DNA of 64,000 nucleotides from Sulfuriferula sp047300855 (GTDB lineage: Bacteria > Pseudomonadota > Gammaproteobacteria > Burkholderiales > Sulfuriferulaceae): contig NZ_CP170197.1 of the NCBI RefSeq assembly GCF_047300855.1, positions 2,542,001-2,606,000 of the forward strand, given 5' to 3'. Position 1 is the stretch's first letter. Each line of letters begins with the position of its first letter. The position numbers and the translations under genes were made by a program. The notes under the pieces were generated by a model. That model did not search any database. It was not told the origin of the DNA and saw only the letters and a list, made by a program, of their open reading frames with translations. Of this stretch, positions 19,048-26,219 are shown piece after piece.

Positions 19048-19627
19048 GATGTTTCCTTTCGGCAGAGCAAGCGGTGTTCGGCTGGCTGGCGACGCTGAAA
19101 GGCGTGGGGCTGGCTGGCGGGTTGAGATGGGTATCCAGAGCAGATACGGGTTTAAAAACAGTTTTCGAGCGGGCGCGGCCACGCCGGATGTGCAACACCA
19201 GCATCAACGGCAACGCCAGCCCCACCACCCAGTGCAGCAGGGGCAGCCAGGCGGCGTTGGCATCGGTGGCGAAGTAATACAACGCGTAGCCGGTCAGTGA
19301 CAGCCACAGCAATACGCTGTGCATCAAAAAACCGGTGCTGCGGTTTTTGTGCAAATGCCAGGCGCGGCGGGTGTGGATAGGCAGCACCGAGCCAACAGCA
19401 ACGAGCATGGCGAACCCCATCAGCCCATGCAGACGCAGCCACCAGATTTCCAGTGGGTGTGGCGTTGCACCGAATTCACCCGGCACGCGCAGAAAATAAT
19501 GAAACCCCAGCCACAGCGCGCCGGACAACCACAACAGCGCGAACACGCCATACAACACGCGCTTGTGCGGCTTGGCAAAGCGGATCGGCAACGGCAAGTT
19601 ATACATGGCGTGCCTGTTCGCTGTCAT
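18977..19627 (-). CDS. His-rich four-helix membrane protein, candidate b-type cytochrome
   Basis: A 216-residue inner-membrane protein with four predicted helices: about residues 24-46, 63-86, 99-122 and 126-148. Histidines fall within or at the ends of the helices (LGFHYFL, RLHGLMGF, VLPIHTRR, FLMHSVLLW, LLHWVVG, LVLHIRRG). Paired helix histidines of this kind usually bind b hemes, as in DUF4405/cytochrome b561-like proteins. The gene follows apbE and the FMN-binding gene in one operon, so it may pass electrons from the quinone pool to the flavoprotein. The start may be 19627 (GGGG upstream) or 19606. The hydrophilic tail overlaps the porin gene by 71 bp in another frame, which is unusual. 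No family match could be verified. Confidence 0.7.
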   Translation of the reverse strand: MTANRHAMYNLPLPIRFAKPHKRVLYGVFALLWLSGALWLGFHYFLRVPGEFGATPHPLEIWWLRLHGLMGFAMLVAVGSVLPIHTRRAWHLHKNRSTGFLMHSVLLWLSLTGYALYYFATDANAAWLPLLHWVVGLALPLMLVLHIRRGRARSKTVFKPVSALDTHLNPPASPTPFSVASQPNTACSAERKHHAPLQVETGASGDADHALVQRPR

Positions 19628-20588
19628 TGGCGATACCCCAGCGTGCGCGCCAGCCGGGCTGGCCGGTTGCGGCGCTATCGAAGATGCGGCAGCCGCCGCT
19701 CACCGGGTCGTGTTCCAGCATCAGTGCCCGTGCATTGAAGCGTGCCAGCACAGACCCCGCTTGGGCGGGGTCGGCGTGCACGACCTTGGTCAGCGCATCG
19801 GCGCTCATGCAGTCTTGCGCCAATACGGTGACGCTGCGCTCCACGCCGCACGCTTCGCGTGTGTGCGGATGAATCAGCGGCGTGATCATGCGCCCGCGAT
19901 GGCGGCGCTGGGTGTAGTAACCGGCCGAGGTGGCGGCGGCACCTGCACGCAATTCGACCAGCGGCACAATGCTGGTGGGTGCGCTCGGGTGGCGCACATG
20001 CAGGGTCTGCGCGATAGCGCCGAACAGGCGCAAATCGCCACCGGCGTTGACCCGACCTGCGCTCATGCCCGAATCCATCAGCGCCTTGATGGCCAGATCC
20101 ACCGCATAACCCTTGGCAATGCCGGATAAATCAATGCGCAGGCGCCGCAGCAGGCGCACCCGGTTGTCCGGCAGCAACGCCACATGGCGCCAGTTGCCCT
20201 GGCCGGAAATGCGCGGAAAATCGGCGTGACGCGGCAGAAATCCCAGTTGCGTCAGCGTCGGTGCAATGCTGATGTCGAACAGGCCGTTACTGGCCTCGGC
20301 CATTTCCCGGGCCGCCGCCAGCACCCGCCAGGTGTGTTCATACACCGGCACCGGGCGCTCGAATGCGCAGCGATTGATGCGCGATACGTCGGAATCCGCG
20401 GCATGGTAACTCATCAGCGCATGCACCATTTCCACCGTCTGGAAAGCACGCTCGATCCCGGCCTGCACCCGCTCAGCGTTCGCGCCTGTTGCAGCGATTT
20501 CCACCAGCGTGCCGAGCAGCGGCCGCGCGCGCAGGTGTTCGACGCCGGGTTGCGGTTGCAGCAGGGCTGCATCGAGCGGCGCATTCAC
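19599..20588 (-). CDS. apbE: FAD:protein FMN transferase
   Basis: ApbE covalently attaches FMN from FAD to a Thr/Ser in target proteins, outside the cytoplasmic membrane. The 329-residue product has the family landmarks: LGTLVEI near the start, FDISIAPTLTQLGF, LRIDLSGIAKGYAVD (metal and FAD region), GRVNAGGDLRLFG and CMSADALTKV. No clear signal peptide or lipobox is seen, which is unusual for ApbE. The GTG start at 20588 overlaps the stop of the upstream FMN-binding gene (GTGA), so the enzyme and its likely substrate are translationally coupled. Confidence 0.9.
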   Translation of the reverse strand: MNAPLDAALLQPQPGVEHLRARPLLGTLVEIAATGANAERVQAGIERAFQTVEMVHALMSYHAADSDVSRINRCAFERPVPVYEHTWRVLAAAREMAEASNGLFDISIAPTLTQLGFLPRHADFPRISGQGNWRHVALLPDNRVRLLRRLRIDLSGIAKGYAVDLAIKALMDSGMSAGRVNAGGDLRLFGAIAQTLHVRHPSAPTSIVPLVELRAGAAATSAGYYTQRRHRGRMITPLIHPHTREACGVERSVTVLAQDCMSADALTKVVHADPAQAGSVLARFNARALMLEHDPVSGGCRIFDSAATGQPGWRARWGIANDSEQARHV

Positions 20589-21130
20589 TTCAATGCCGCC
20601 TCGTAGGTCGCCAGCAGCCGCTTGACCCCGTCGGTCAGATGTTTGCACGACAGCGTGGCGCCGCTGATGTTCTTGATGTCCTCATCCAGCTTCAGCGTAT
20701 CGCCGGCCTTCTTGCCGGTGAACTGGGCACGCCATTTCGGATTTTTCACCTCGCCGCCGTGGGTTTCGCGGTAATCGAGGATTTCCACACCCTTCACCGC
20801 GCCATCCAGACCGACGGCCACTGCGTAGGTAATGAATTCGTGCTTGCCGTAGACTTCATCCAGCATGAACCAGCCTATCGCCTTGCCGCCCTGTTTGGCA
20901 TGCCAGGCAGCGACTTCCGCCGTGCGCACGCGCACACCCGAAGCGGATTCGATCGCACTGCGCTGGGCAGCGCTGAGTGTGACGGGCCTGGCCTCAAACT
21001 GATCGGCGCCGGGAAACAATACCTTCTGGGCCTGCTCCACGCTCAGGTACTGCACCGCGAATGCGGGTGCAGACGCCGCAGCGGGCAGAATCAACGCCGG
21101 TATCATCAGCCAGCGGTCTAAATTGCTCAT
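20585..21130 (-). CDS. Periplasmic FMN-binding domain protein (flavinylation target)
   Basis: A 181-residue exported protein. Residues 1-25 are a signal peptide (MIPALILPAAASAPAFA). The C-terminal half is an FMN_bind domain like those of RnfG and NqrC: GLDGAVKGVEILDYRETHG leads to NISGATLSC, where the Thr of SGAT (Thr159) is the expected site of covalent FMN. It lacks the membrane anchor of RnfG/NqrC and so is likely a soluble carrier. The ATG at 21130 (AAGGA 6 nt upstream) is preferred over 21136. apbE follows with a 4-bp overlap, and an outer-membrane barrel precedes it by 9 bp. Confidence 0.9.
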   Translation of the reverse strand: MSNLDRWLMIPALILPAAASAPAFAVQYLSVEQAQKVLFPGADQFEARPVTLSAAQRSAIESASGVRVRTAEVAAWHAKQGGKAIGWFMLDEVYGKHEFITYAVAVGLDGAVKGVEILDYRETHGGEVKNPKWRAQFTGKKAGDTLKLDEDIKNISGATLSCKHLTDGVKRLLATYEAALK

Positions 21131-21139
21131 GCTCATTCC

Positions 21140-22039
21140 TTAAAAATTGAAACCAAGCTTGATGCGGACTTCCTGTTTGGTCTTTTCTATCAGGTGCAGA
21201 TTGGTGTCGTTCTGCTCCGCAAATTTCTCCCCGCCGCCGCGCAACTGGGGCAGCCAGCTCAAGGTAAACCACCAGTTTTTGTCGCCGTAGTGAATATTCG
21301 GCCCGGCCTGTACCGACCAGCGCTCCTGTCCCACTTCGGTTTCAAATTCGGTGTCATAAAGCGCCTCAGCACCGATGAACCACTTGGGCGCGATGCGATA
21401 CGAGACGCCGGTTCCCGCCAGGACGCCGATTTCCATTTCCGGCCCGGTGGGCCAGTCGAAGCCGGCCGGCAGTCCATCGATCGGCTTGCGCTTGGCATAG
21501 GTGGCTTCCAGGCCCAGATTGCCCACCCAGACGAGCTGATCGTCAAGGAAGTTCTTTTGCGCCAGCAGCCAGGTCTCGACCGTGTATTTGTCTTTTTTCT
21601 GCCCGGAATGCGGGTCCAGCGTGCTGTAAGCGCCGGACACATAAGCCGCCAGGCCGAAATCATCCTTGGCCGGGCTCAGAAAATTATATTTGGCCGACAC
21701 TTCCATACCCGACAGCCTGAGCCCCGAGTTTTCATCCCTGGGGATGTAACCGTCGATCAGCAAGCCCTGGGTATTGACTGACTGCCCGAGCAGATAAACC
21801 GCGCCGGTGAACCGGTCGGTTATGCCGTGCTCCAGCTCGGTCTTGCTGTCATAAGCGGTATAGCTGCCGGCGCCCTTGTCCCAGCGCCGCGTCACCGTCT
21901 GCACCAGCTCCGTAGCGCCCTTGGGCAATGTCTCCGCGCCCCTGACATAGCCGAACAGGCTTTCATCGGCAAGCGCCGCTCCGGAAAATAAGTACAGCGC
22001 AGCCGCGCCACCCAACCCTGTGGTCATTAAATTTTTCAT
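21140..22039 (-). CDS. Outer-membrane beta-barrel protein (DUF6662-like)
   Basis: A 299-residue secreted protein. The signal peptide is residues 1-24 (AAALYLFSGAALADE). The mature protein is a series of alternating strands (TELEHGITDRFTGAVYLLGQ, SGMEVSAKYNFLSPAKDDFG, ISYRIA-like segments), and its last residues EVRIKLGFNF give the terminal-Phe barrel signature. Such 12-strand barrels are often left unnamed. It resembles DUF6662, an assignment from memory. The good GGGG ribosome site and 9-bp spacing to the FMN-binding gene place it in the same operon. Iron- or electron-related transport is inferred from context only. Confidence 0.75.
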   Translation of the reverse strand: MKNLMTTGLGGAAALYLFSGAALADESLFGYVRGAETLPKGATELVQTVTRRWDKGAGSYTAYDSKTELEHGITDRFTGAVYLLGQSVNTQGLLIDGYIPRDENSGLRLSGMEVSAKYNFLSPAKDDFGLAAYVSGAYSTLDPHSGQKKDKYTVETWLLAQKNFLDDQLVWVGNLGLEATYAKRKPIDGLPAGFDWPTGPEMEIGVLAGTGVSYRIAPKWFIGAEALYDTEFETEVGQERWSVQAGPNIHYGDKNWWFTLSWLPQLRGGGEKFAEQNDTNLHLIEKTKQEVRIKLGFNF

Positions 22040-22138
22040 GGTAGATCCCCTGGCAAGACAATTAAAAATCTGGCTGGCTTGCCCGGGATCGGGCTGGCTG
22101 GCGAAACTGCGCTGGCGACCATCGCCAGCGTCAATAAC

Positions 22139-22603
22139 TTACATCTGGCTTTGCAGCCAGTTCTGGATGCCGACTTTTTGCATCACATCGAGCTGGGTTT
22201 CCAGCCAGTCGATGTGCTCTTCGGTGTCTTCCAGAATGTGCTCGAACAATTCCCGCGACACGTAATCCTGCTGGCTTTCGCAGGCGGCAACCGCCGCCAC
22301 CAGTGTTTCGCGCGAACCCTGTTCCAGCTTGAGATCGCAGGCAATGCATTCTTCGGTCTTCTCACCGATCATGAGCTTGCCGAGTTCCTGCAGGTTGGGC
22401 AGGCCTTCCAGAAACAGAATGCGCTCGATCAGCATGTCGGCGTGCTTCATTTCCTCGATGGATTCTTCGTACTCGTGCTTGCCGAGGCTGCTGAAGCCCC
22501 AGTTCTTGTACATGCGCGCATGCAGGAAATACTGGTTGATGGCGGTCAGCTCGTGCTGCAACTGGCGGTTCAACCACTGGATGATGTCTGCATTACCTTT
22601 CAT
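22139..22603 (-). CDS. bfr: Bacterioferritin
   Basis: Iron-storage protein forming a 24-mer with heme at dimer interfaces. The 154-residue length is normal. Ferroxidase ligands Glu18, Glu51, His54, Glu94, Glu127 and His130 are all in place, and Met52 (EEMKHADM) is the axial heme ligand. It follows bfd by 23 bp on the same strand. Upstream of bfd lies hemP behind Fur-type boxes, an arrangement in which storage, release ferredoxin and heme uptake are linked. Confidence 0.96.
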   Translation of the reverse strand: MKGNADIIQWLNRQLQHELTAINQYFLHARMYKNWGFSSLGKHEYEESIEEMKHADMLIERILFLEGLPNLQELGKLMIGEKTEECIACDLKLEQGSRETLVAAVAACESQQDYVSRELFEHILEDTEEHIDWLETQLDVMQKVGIQNWLQSQM

Positions 22604-22626
22604 GTTTGCCTCCTTAGGGCTCGTCC

Positions 22627-22851
22627 TTATGCTGCTGCCTCGTACAGACGGCCGGGTTCAAGTGGAATGGATTGCATCATGCTCTGTTTCGACAAGGCTT
22701 CTTCCAGCACGGCTTTGGCGTGGCAGGCGCATTTACCGCATTGTGCGCTCACGCCCAGCCCTTCTTTCAGATCGCGCATCCGGCAGGCGCCCTGGCATAC
22801 GGCCTCGCGGATTGCACTGTCGGTCACAGCCTTGCATATACAGATATACAT
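22627..22851 (-). CDS. bfd: Bacterioferritin-associated ferredoxin
   Basis: Bfd carries a [2Fe-2S] cluster and reduces the ferric core of bacterioferritin so that iron can be mobilised under starvation. It is 74 residues long, with the four ligand cysteines in the pattern CIC (residues 4, 6) and CGKC (38, 41). It sits between hemP (17 bp upstream) and bfr (23 bp downstream), consistent with co-transcription and Fur control. Confidence 0.95.
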   Translation of the reverse strand: MYICICKAVTDSAIREAVCQGACRMRDLKEGLGVSAQCGKCACHAKAVLEEALSKQSMMQSIPLEPGRLYEAAA

Positions 22852-22868
22852 GGTGAATGCCCTTTTGC

Positions 22869-23066
22869 CTATTTGGTTAGAATCAGTTTGCCGTTGCGGG
22901 TACGGCGCAGGCGGTAATGCTCACCCTGATGGGCGATAAGCACTTCATCGTTCTGCGTGAACAGGGATTCGCTGCGGATCGGCAGCGTCCGGTCGAGTAC
23001 CAGGTAACGCCTCTGGCTATCGGAGGCGGCGCCCTCGCGTACTGAAACAGTGTTGTGCAGGTCCAT
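22869..23066 (-). CDS. hemP: Hemin uptake protein HemP
   Basis: A 65-residue protein of the HemP/HmuP family, whose members help expression of heme receptors in betaproteobacteria and rhizobia. The characteristic core is VLDRTLPIRSESLFTQNDEV, followed by EHYRLRRTRNGKLILTK. It is the first gene of the iron operon, with two Fur-like boxes in the 86 bp upstream. No TonB-dependent heme receptor follows, so it heads a bfd-bfr run instead. Confidence 0.88.
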   Translation of the reverse strand: MDLHNTVSVREGAASDSQRRYLVLDRTLPIRSESLFTQNDEVLIAHQGEHYRLRRTRNGKLILTK

Positions 23067-23088
23067 GATCTTGCTCGCAACAAAAGTT

Positions 23089-23107
23089 AATAAGAATGAT
23101 TCGCAAT
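23089..23107. promoter_or_regulatory. Fur box-like site, proximal, upstream of hemP
   Basis: AATAAGAATGATTCGCAAT matches the hexamer-type Fur consensus (NATWAT repeats) in most core positions. It is 23 bp before the hemP start, where bound Fur would block the hemP-bfd-bfr promoter. Confidence 0.55.
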
Positions 23108-23140
23108 ATTACACACCTTTTCCAAGTGTGCAAGCATTTT

Positions 23141-23159
23141 TGAGAACGATTCTTATTTG
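23141..23159. promoter_or_regulatory. Fur box-like site, distal, at the ampD 3' end
   Basis: Read on the minus strand this is CAAATAAGAATCGTTCTCA. ATAAGAATCGTTCTCA agrees with ATGANAATNATTNTCA at 14 of 16 positions when unspecified bases are counted as agreeing. It overlaps the last codons of ampD and lies about 75 bp upstream of hemP. Confidence 0.65.
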
Positions 23160-23695
23160 TGGAGCAGGATACGGTCCAGACGCGGCCATTCGAAACAGGC
23201 ACCCGGATCGGTCTTGCGTCCGGGCGCGATGTCGGAATGCCCTGCAATTTCGATGTCGGGATAGGTGGTTTTCAAGAGTGCGATCAGCGCAGCAAGTTGT
23301 ATGTACTGGACGTCGCTGAAAGGGGTGTGGTCATCCCCTTCCAGTTCCACACCCAAAGAAAAGTCATTGCATTTCTCCCAGCCGCGCCAGCTCGATACGC
23401 CTGCATGCCAGGCTCGTTTCACACAGGGCACAAACTGGATTATTTCGCCATCGCGACGGATGAAAAAATGCGCCGATACGCGCAAAGAATGAATGCTTGC
23501 GTAGTAAGGATGGGCTGTGGGATCGAGGCGATTGGTGAAGAGCGCCACCACGCCTGCGCCGCCGAATTCCCCCGGCGGCAGCGAAATGTTGTGCACCACA
23601 AGCAGCCGGATATCGTCCGGATTGGCGCGCCAGTCGCAGTTGGGTGAGGCGATGAAACGCACGCCGGAAACCACGCCGTTTTGCTGTAGCTTCAT
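23153..23695 (-). CDS. ampD: 1,6-anhydro-N-acetylmuramyl-L-alanine amidase
   Basis: Cytoplasmic zinc amidase that removes the peptide from anhydro-muropeptides during cell-wall recycling; its loss derepresses ampC-type beta-lactamases where present. The 180-residue length is normal. Zinc ligands are His35 (LVVHNIS), His153 and Asp163 in AGHSDIAPGRKTDPG. FNFVPCVKRAWHAG-type and NDFSLGVELEG segments are classical. The start overlaps the stop of the thioredoxin-like gene by one base (TGATG). Confidence 0.95.
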   Translation of the reverse strand: MKLQQNGVVSGVRFIASPNCDWRANPDDIRLLVVHNISLPPGEFGGAGVVALFTNRLDPTAHPYYASIHSLRVSAHFFIRRDGEIIQFVPCVKRAWHAGVSSWRGWEKCNDFSLGVELEGDDHTPFSDVQYIQLAALIALLKTTYPDIEIAGHSDIAPGRKTDPGACFEWPRLDRILLHK

Positions 23696-24033
23696 CAGGG
23701 CTCCTCGTGTGCCGGTTCATTCAGCGCACGGGCTATCGCTGCACTGAATCTTTCCGGCGTCGGCTCGGCATGCAGCGGCGCATGAAAGTGCCCATCCACA
23801 AACAGGAACAGGCTGGGCAGGTGGAATACCTCATACTCCCGCGCCAGTGCGGTGCTTGTCTGGATATCCACTTTGTATAGATGCGCCACGCGTCCCGTAG
23901 CCAGCTGCGGCAGCAACTTTTCCAGGCGCCGGCAGCTGCCGCAATCCGGCCCGCTGAACATCACCAGGCTCACCCCCTTACTATGGGCGATGCGCGGATG
24001 GAAATCGAATTCGGTGAGCTCGACCAGGTTCAT
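23695..24033 (-). CDS. Thioredoxin-like protein
   Basis: A 112-residue single thioredoxin fold without a signal peptide, so cytoplasmic. The active site is CGSC in FSGPDCGSCRRLEKLLPQL, unlike the CGPC of housekeeping thioredoxin. The cis-Pro loop is FHLPSLFLFVDG. It begins directly after the stop of the KdtA-like gene and runs into ampD, so it is part of that operon. Its partner is unknown. Confidence 0.85.
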   Translation of the reverse strand: MNLVELTEFDFHPRIAHSKGVSLVMFSGPDCGSCRRLEKLLPQLATGRVAHLYKVDIQTSTALAREYEVFHLPSLFLFVDGHFHAPLHAEPTPERFSAAIARALNEPAHEEP

Positions 24034-25101
24034 TTATTCAATCAGCGCGACAACCCGTTCCAATGCGCCTGGCTGGATTTGCAGCCAGGCCTTGGCCTGC
24101 GCCGCAAGCTGCTGACTATAGGCCGGATCATCAATCAATCTGCGGGCGTGCGCAAAAATCTGCTCGTTATCGTCACCCGCCAGCACTGCCCCCGCCTCCA
24201 GCGCCGCGGCCAGCAGCGGCTGATCACGATGAGCCGGTCCGACAATCACCGGCTTGCCATGCAGCATGGGCGAGGCGATATCGGGTGCATTGCGGGCGTG
24301 GCGATGCAGCGTGGCACCGGCCACCACGAAATCCACACACGCATATAGCGCCTCCAGCGGATGCGGGTCTTCAACGTAGTAAACACGCGTCTTGATCGGG
24401 ATGAAGGAGGTCGACAGGCGCGCGTGCCGAATGGTTTGCAGGCGGTATTTGATGGACTCGCGGTATACCGGCTCGCAACGAGCCGGATCGCGCGGCGCCA
24501 GGATCATCAGGCCCATTTTGTGACGTATCAGGCGACTGAAAATTGCATACGCGAGGTCTTCCTCATCTTCGCCCGTACCCGCGAAATAACCTGCCCAGCG
24601 ACCGCCCTCACGCTGTTCCTTGAGGCGCTCGCACAGTTCCCCTTCCATGACAATTTGCGGCAATTGTTCGACTCCGGCAAGCGGATCGCCGGTAACCACA
24701 GCATCGGGTACCGGCATGCCGCTCTGGACTACCGTCACTGCCCGACAACGCGCGTGTGTCGCCTGCTCATCGCGTGCGTTAATCCACCAGGCCGGGCACC
24801 CTGCGGCTTGCACCAGCCCAGCATGACTGCCGTCAAGCCCGAGAACGATCAGCCGCTGCGGACGAATTTTTTCCAGTCTGGAATATGCTTGATCTGCTGC
24901 GCCGGGGAGCGCCAGATAAGGCAATTCACCTGCGTAACTGCCCGCATCAATCAGTGCCAGCGCCACGTTGCCAAACCGGGCTTGTAAAGCGTTGAGGAAT
25001 TGATCTGCGCGCGCCAGCGTGGCGGCCTCTGCGACCACCAGCGTACTGCCCGCCAGACCCGCAGGCTGTTTGTTGAAACCGAGTAAATCCAGCAAACCCA
25101 T
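24034..25101 (-). CDS. KdtA-like glycosyltransferase (GT-B fold), function uncertain
   Basis: A 355-residue protein related to 3-deoxy-D-manno-octulosonic acid transferase (WaaA/KdtA). Family landmarks are GLMILAPRDPARCEPVYRE, the VYYVEDPHPLEALYACVDFV stretch and the nucleotide-sugar loop SPMLHGKPVIVGPAHRDQ. It is shorter than KdtA (about 420 residues), lacks its N-terminal membrane anchor, and replaces the GGHNPLEPA loop by RHARNAPDIASPM. It is therefore probably not the housekeeping Kdo transferase. It heads a run with the thioredoxin-like gene and ampD, an envelope-recycling context. Confidence 0.65.
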   Translation of the reverse strand: MGLLDLLGFNKQPAGLAGSTLVVAEAATLARADQFLNALQARFGNVALALIDAGSYAGELPYLALPGAADQAYSRLEKIRPQRLIVLGLDGSHAGLVQAAGCPAWWINARDEQATHARCRAVTVVQSGMPVPDAVVTGDPLAGVEQLPQIVMEGELCERLKEQREGGRWAGYFAGTGEDEEDLAYAIFSRLIRHKMGLMILAPRDPARCEPVYRESIKYRLQTIRHARLSTSFIPIKTRVYYVEDPHPLEALYACVDFVVAGATLHRHARNAPDIASPMLHGKPVIVGPAHRDQPLLAAALEAGAVLAGDDNEQIFAHARRLIDDPAYSQQLAAQAKAWLQIQPGALERVVALIE

Positions 25102-25204
25102 CAGGCAATCCGTTCATGCTTAAAAGGGCACAACTTTACGGGATAAGGCTTTACCGCCGCAAGCCTGTTAAAATCCGGTTTTTAATGCTGTCCGGGATAT
25201 CGAT

Positions 25205-26206
25205 ATGCTTTGGCTGGAATTATTGGGTTTTCTGGTGCTTATTCTGATTGCCGCGGAAGTCTTCGTAAACGCACTCGAACATCTGGGCGAAAAGCTGAAG
25301 ATATCCGAAGGCGTTACCGGTTCGATATTTGCCGCGGTGGGTACAGCGTTGCCGGAAACCATGGTGCCGTTGCTGGCAATTTTCGCCGGCACCCAGAATG
25401 TCCAGGTGAACCAGGAAATCGGTGTAGGCGCGATTCTCGGGGCACCGCTCATGCTGTCTACTCTGACCATGTTTCTGATCAGCCTTGCGGTGCTTAAAAA
25501 ACGCGGTATGCAGGGGCATTTCACACCGGAACGCTCCGGACTCAGGCGCGACATGAATTTTTTCCTGGTTGCATTCGGATTGTCCTGCGTGGCACTGTTC
25601 ATTCCGCATGACTCGAACCAGATTCGTTTCCTGTTCTCCGTCATCATGGTGCTGATCTACTTTGTTTACGTGATGATGACCCTGCGCGCCTCGGCTGCGT
25701 TGGTGCAGGATGGGCACGCCACGGAGGCAGGCAAACCGATGTTCCTGTCGAAACTCGGCGTCCCCACCACCCTGCTCACCATCCTGATTCAACTTGCGTT
25801 GGGCCTGGGGCTGCTGGTGGCAGGCGCGGAAGGCTTTATCCACGGCATCGAACTCGCTGCACCGATACTGGGTATCTCCGCCCTGTTGCTATCGCTGATG
25901 ATCGTACCACTGGCCACCGAATTGCCGGAAAAGGTCAACAGCATACTGTGGATCCGCAAACATAAGGATACCCTTGCCTTCGGAAACGTAACCGGTGCCA
26001 TGGTATTCCAGGGTACATTGCTGCCCGCCATCGGCATTGCGCTGACCCCGTGGGTACCTCAAAAAGAAGTCCTGGCTGGCGTGGTGATCACTTTGATCGC
26101 TGCCGCCTGGTTGCGTCTGATGCTCTCCCGTGGCCAGTTGCGAGTGTGGCATTTGTGGGTAAACGGAGCGCTGTATGCAGGCTATCTGGCGATCGCATTG
26201 GGATAG
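25205..26206 (+). CDS. Sodium/calcium antiporter family membrane protein
   Basis: A 333-residue CaCA-superfamily exchanger (YrbG-like). Two inverted halves each carry an alpha-repeat: GSIFAAVGTALPETMVP near residues 39-55, and LMIVPLATELPEKVNS near 234-249, whose Glu residues bind the cation. About ten helices are predicted. It extrudes a cation (Ca or another) against Na or protons. Transcribed alone, it is divergent from the KdtA-like gene and converges with pilR 13 bp downstream. Confidence 0.9.
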   Translation: MLWLELLGFLVLILIAAEVFVNALEHLGEKLKISEGVTGSIFAAVGTALPETMVPLLAIFAGTQNVQVNQEIGVGAILGAPLMLSTLTMFLISLAVLKKRGMQGHFTPERSGLRRDMNFFLVAFGLSCVALFIPHDSNQIRFLFSVIMVLIYFVYVMMTLRASAALVQDGHATEAGKPMFLSKLGVPTTLLTILIQLALGLGLLVAGAEGFIHGIELAAPILGISALLLSLMIVPLATELPEKVNSILWIRKHKDTLAFGNVTGAMVFQGTLLPAIGIALTPWVPQKEVLAGVVITLIAAAWLRLMLSRGQLRVWHLWVNGALYAGYLAIALG

Positions 26207-26219
26207 GGGGCTCGAGAGG

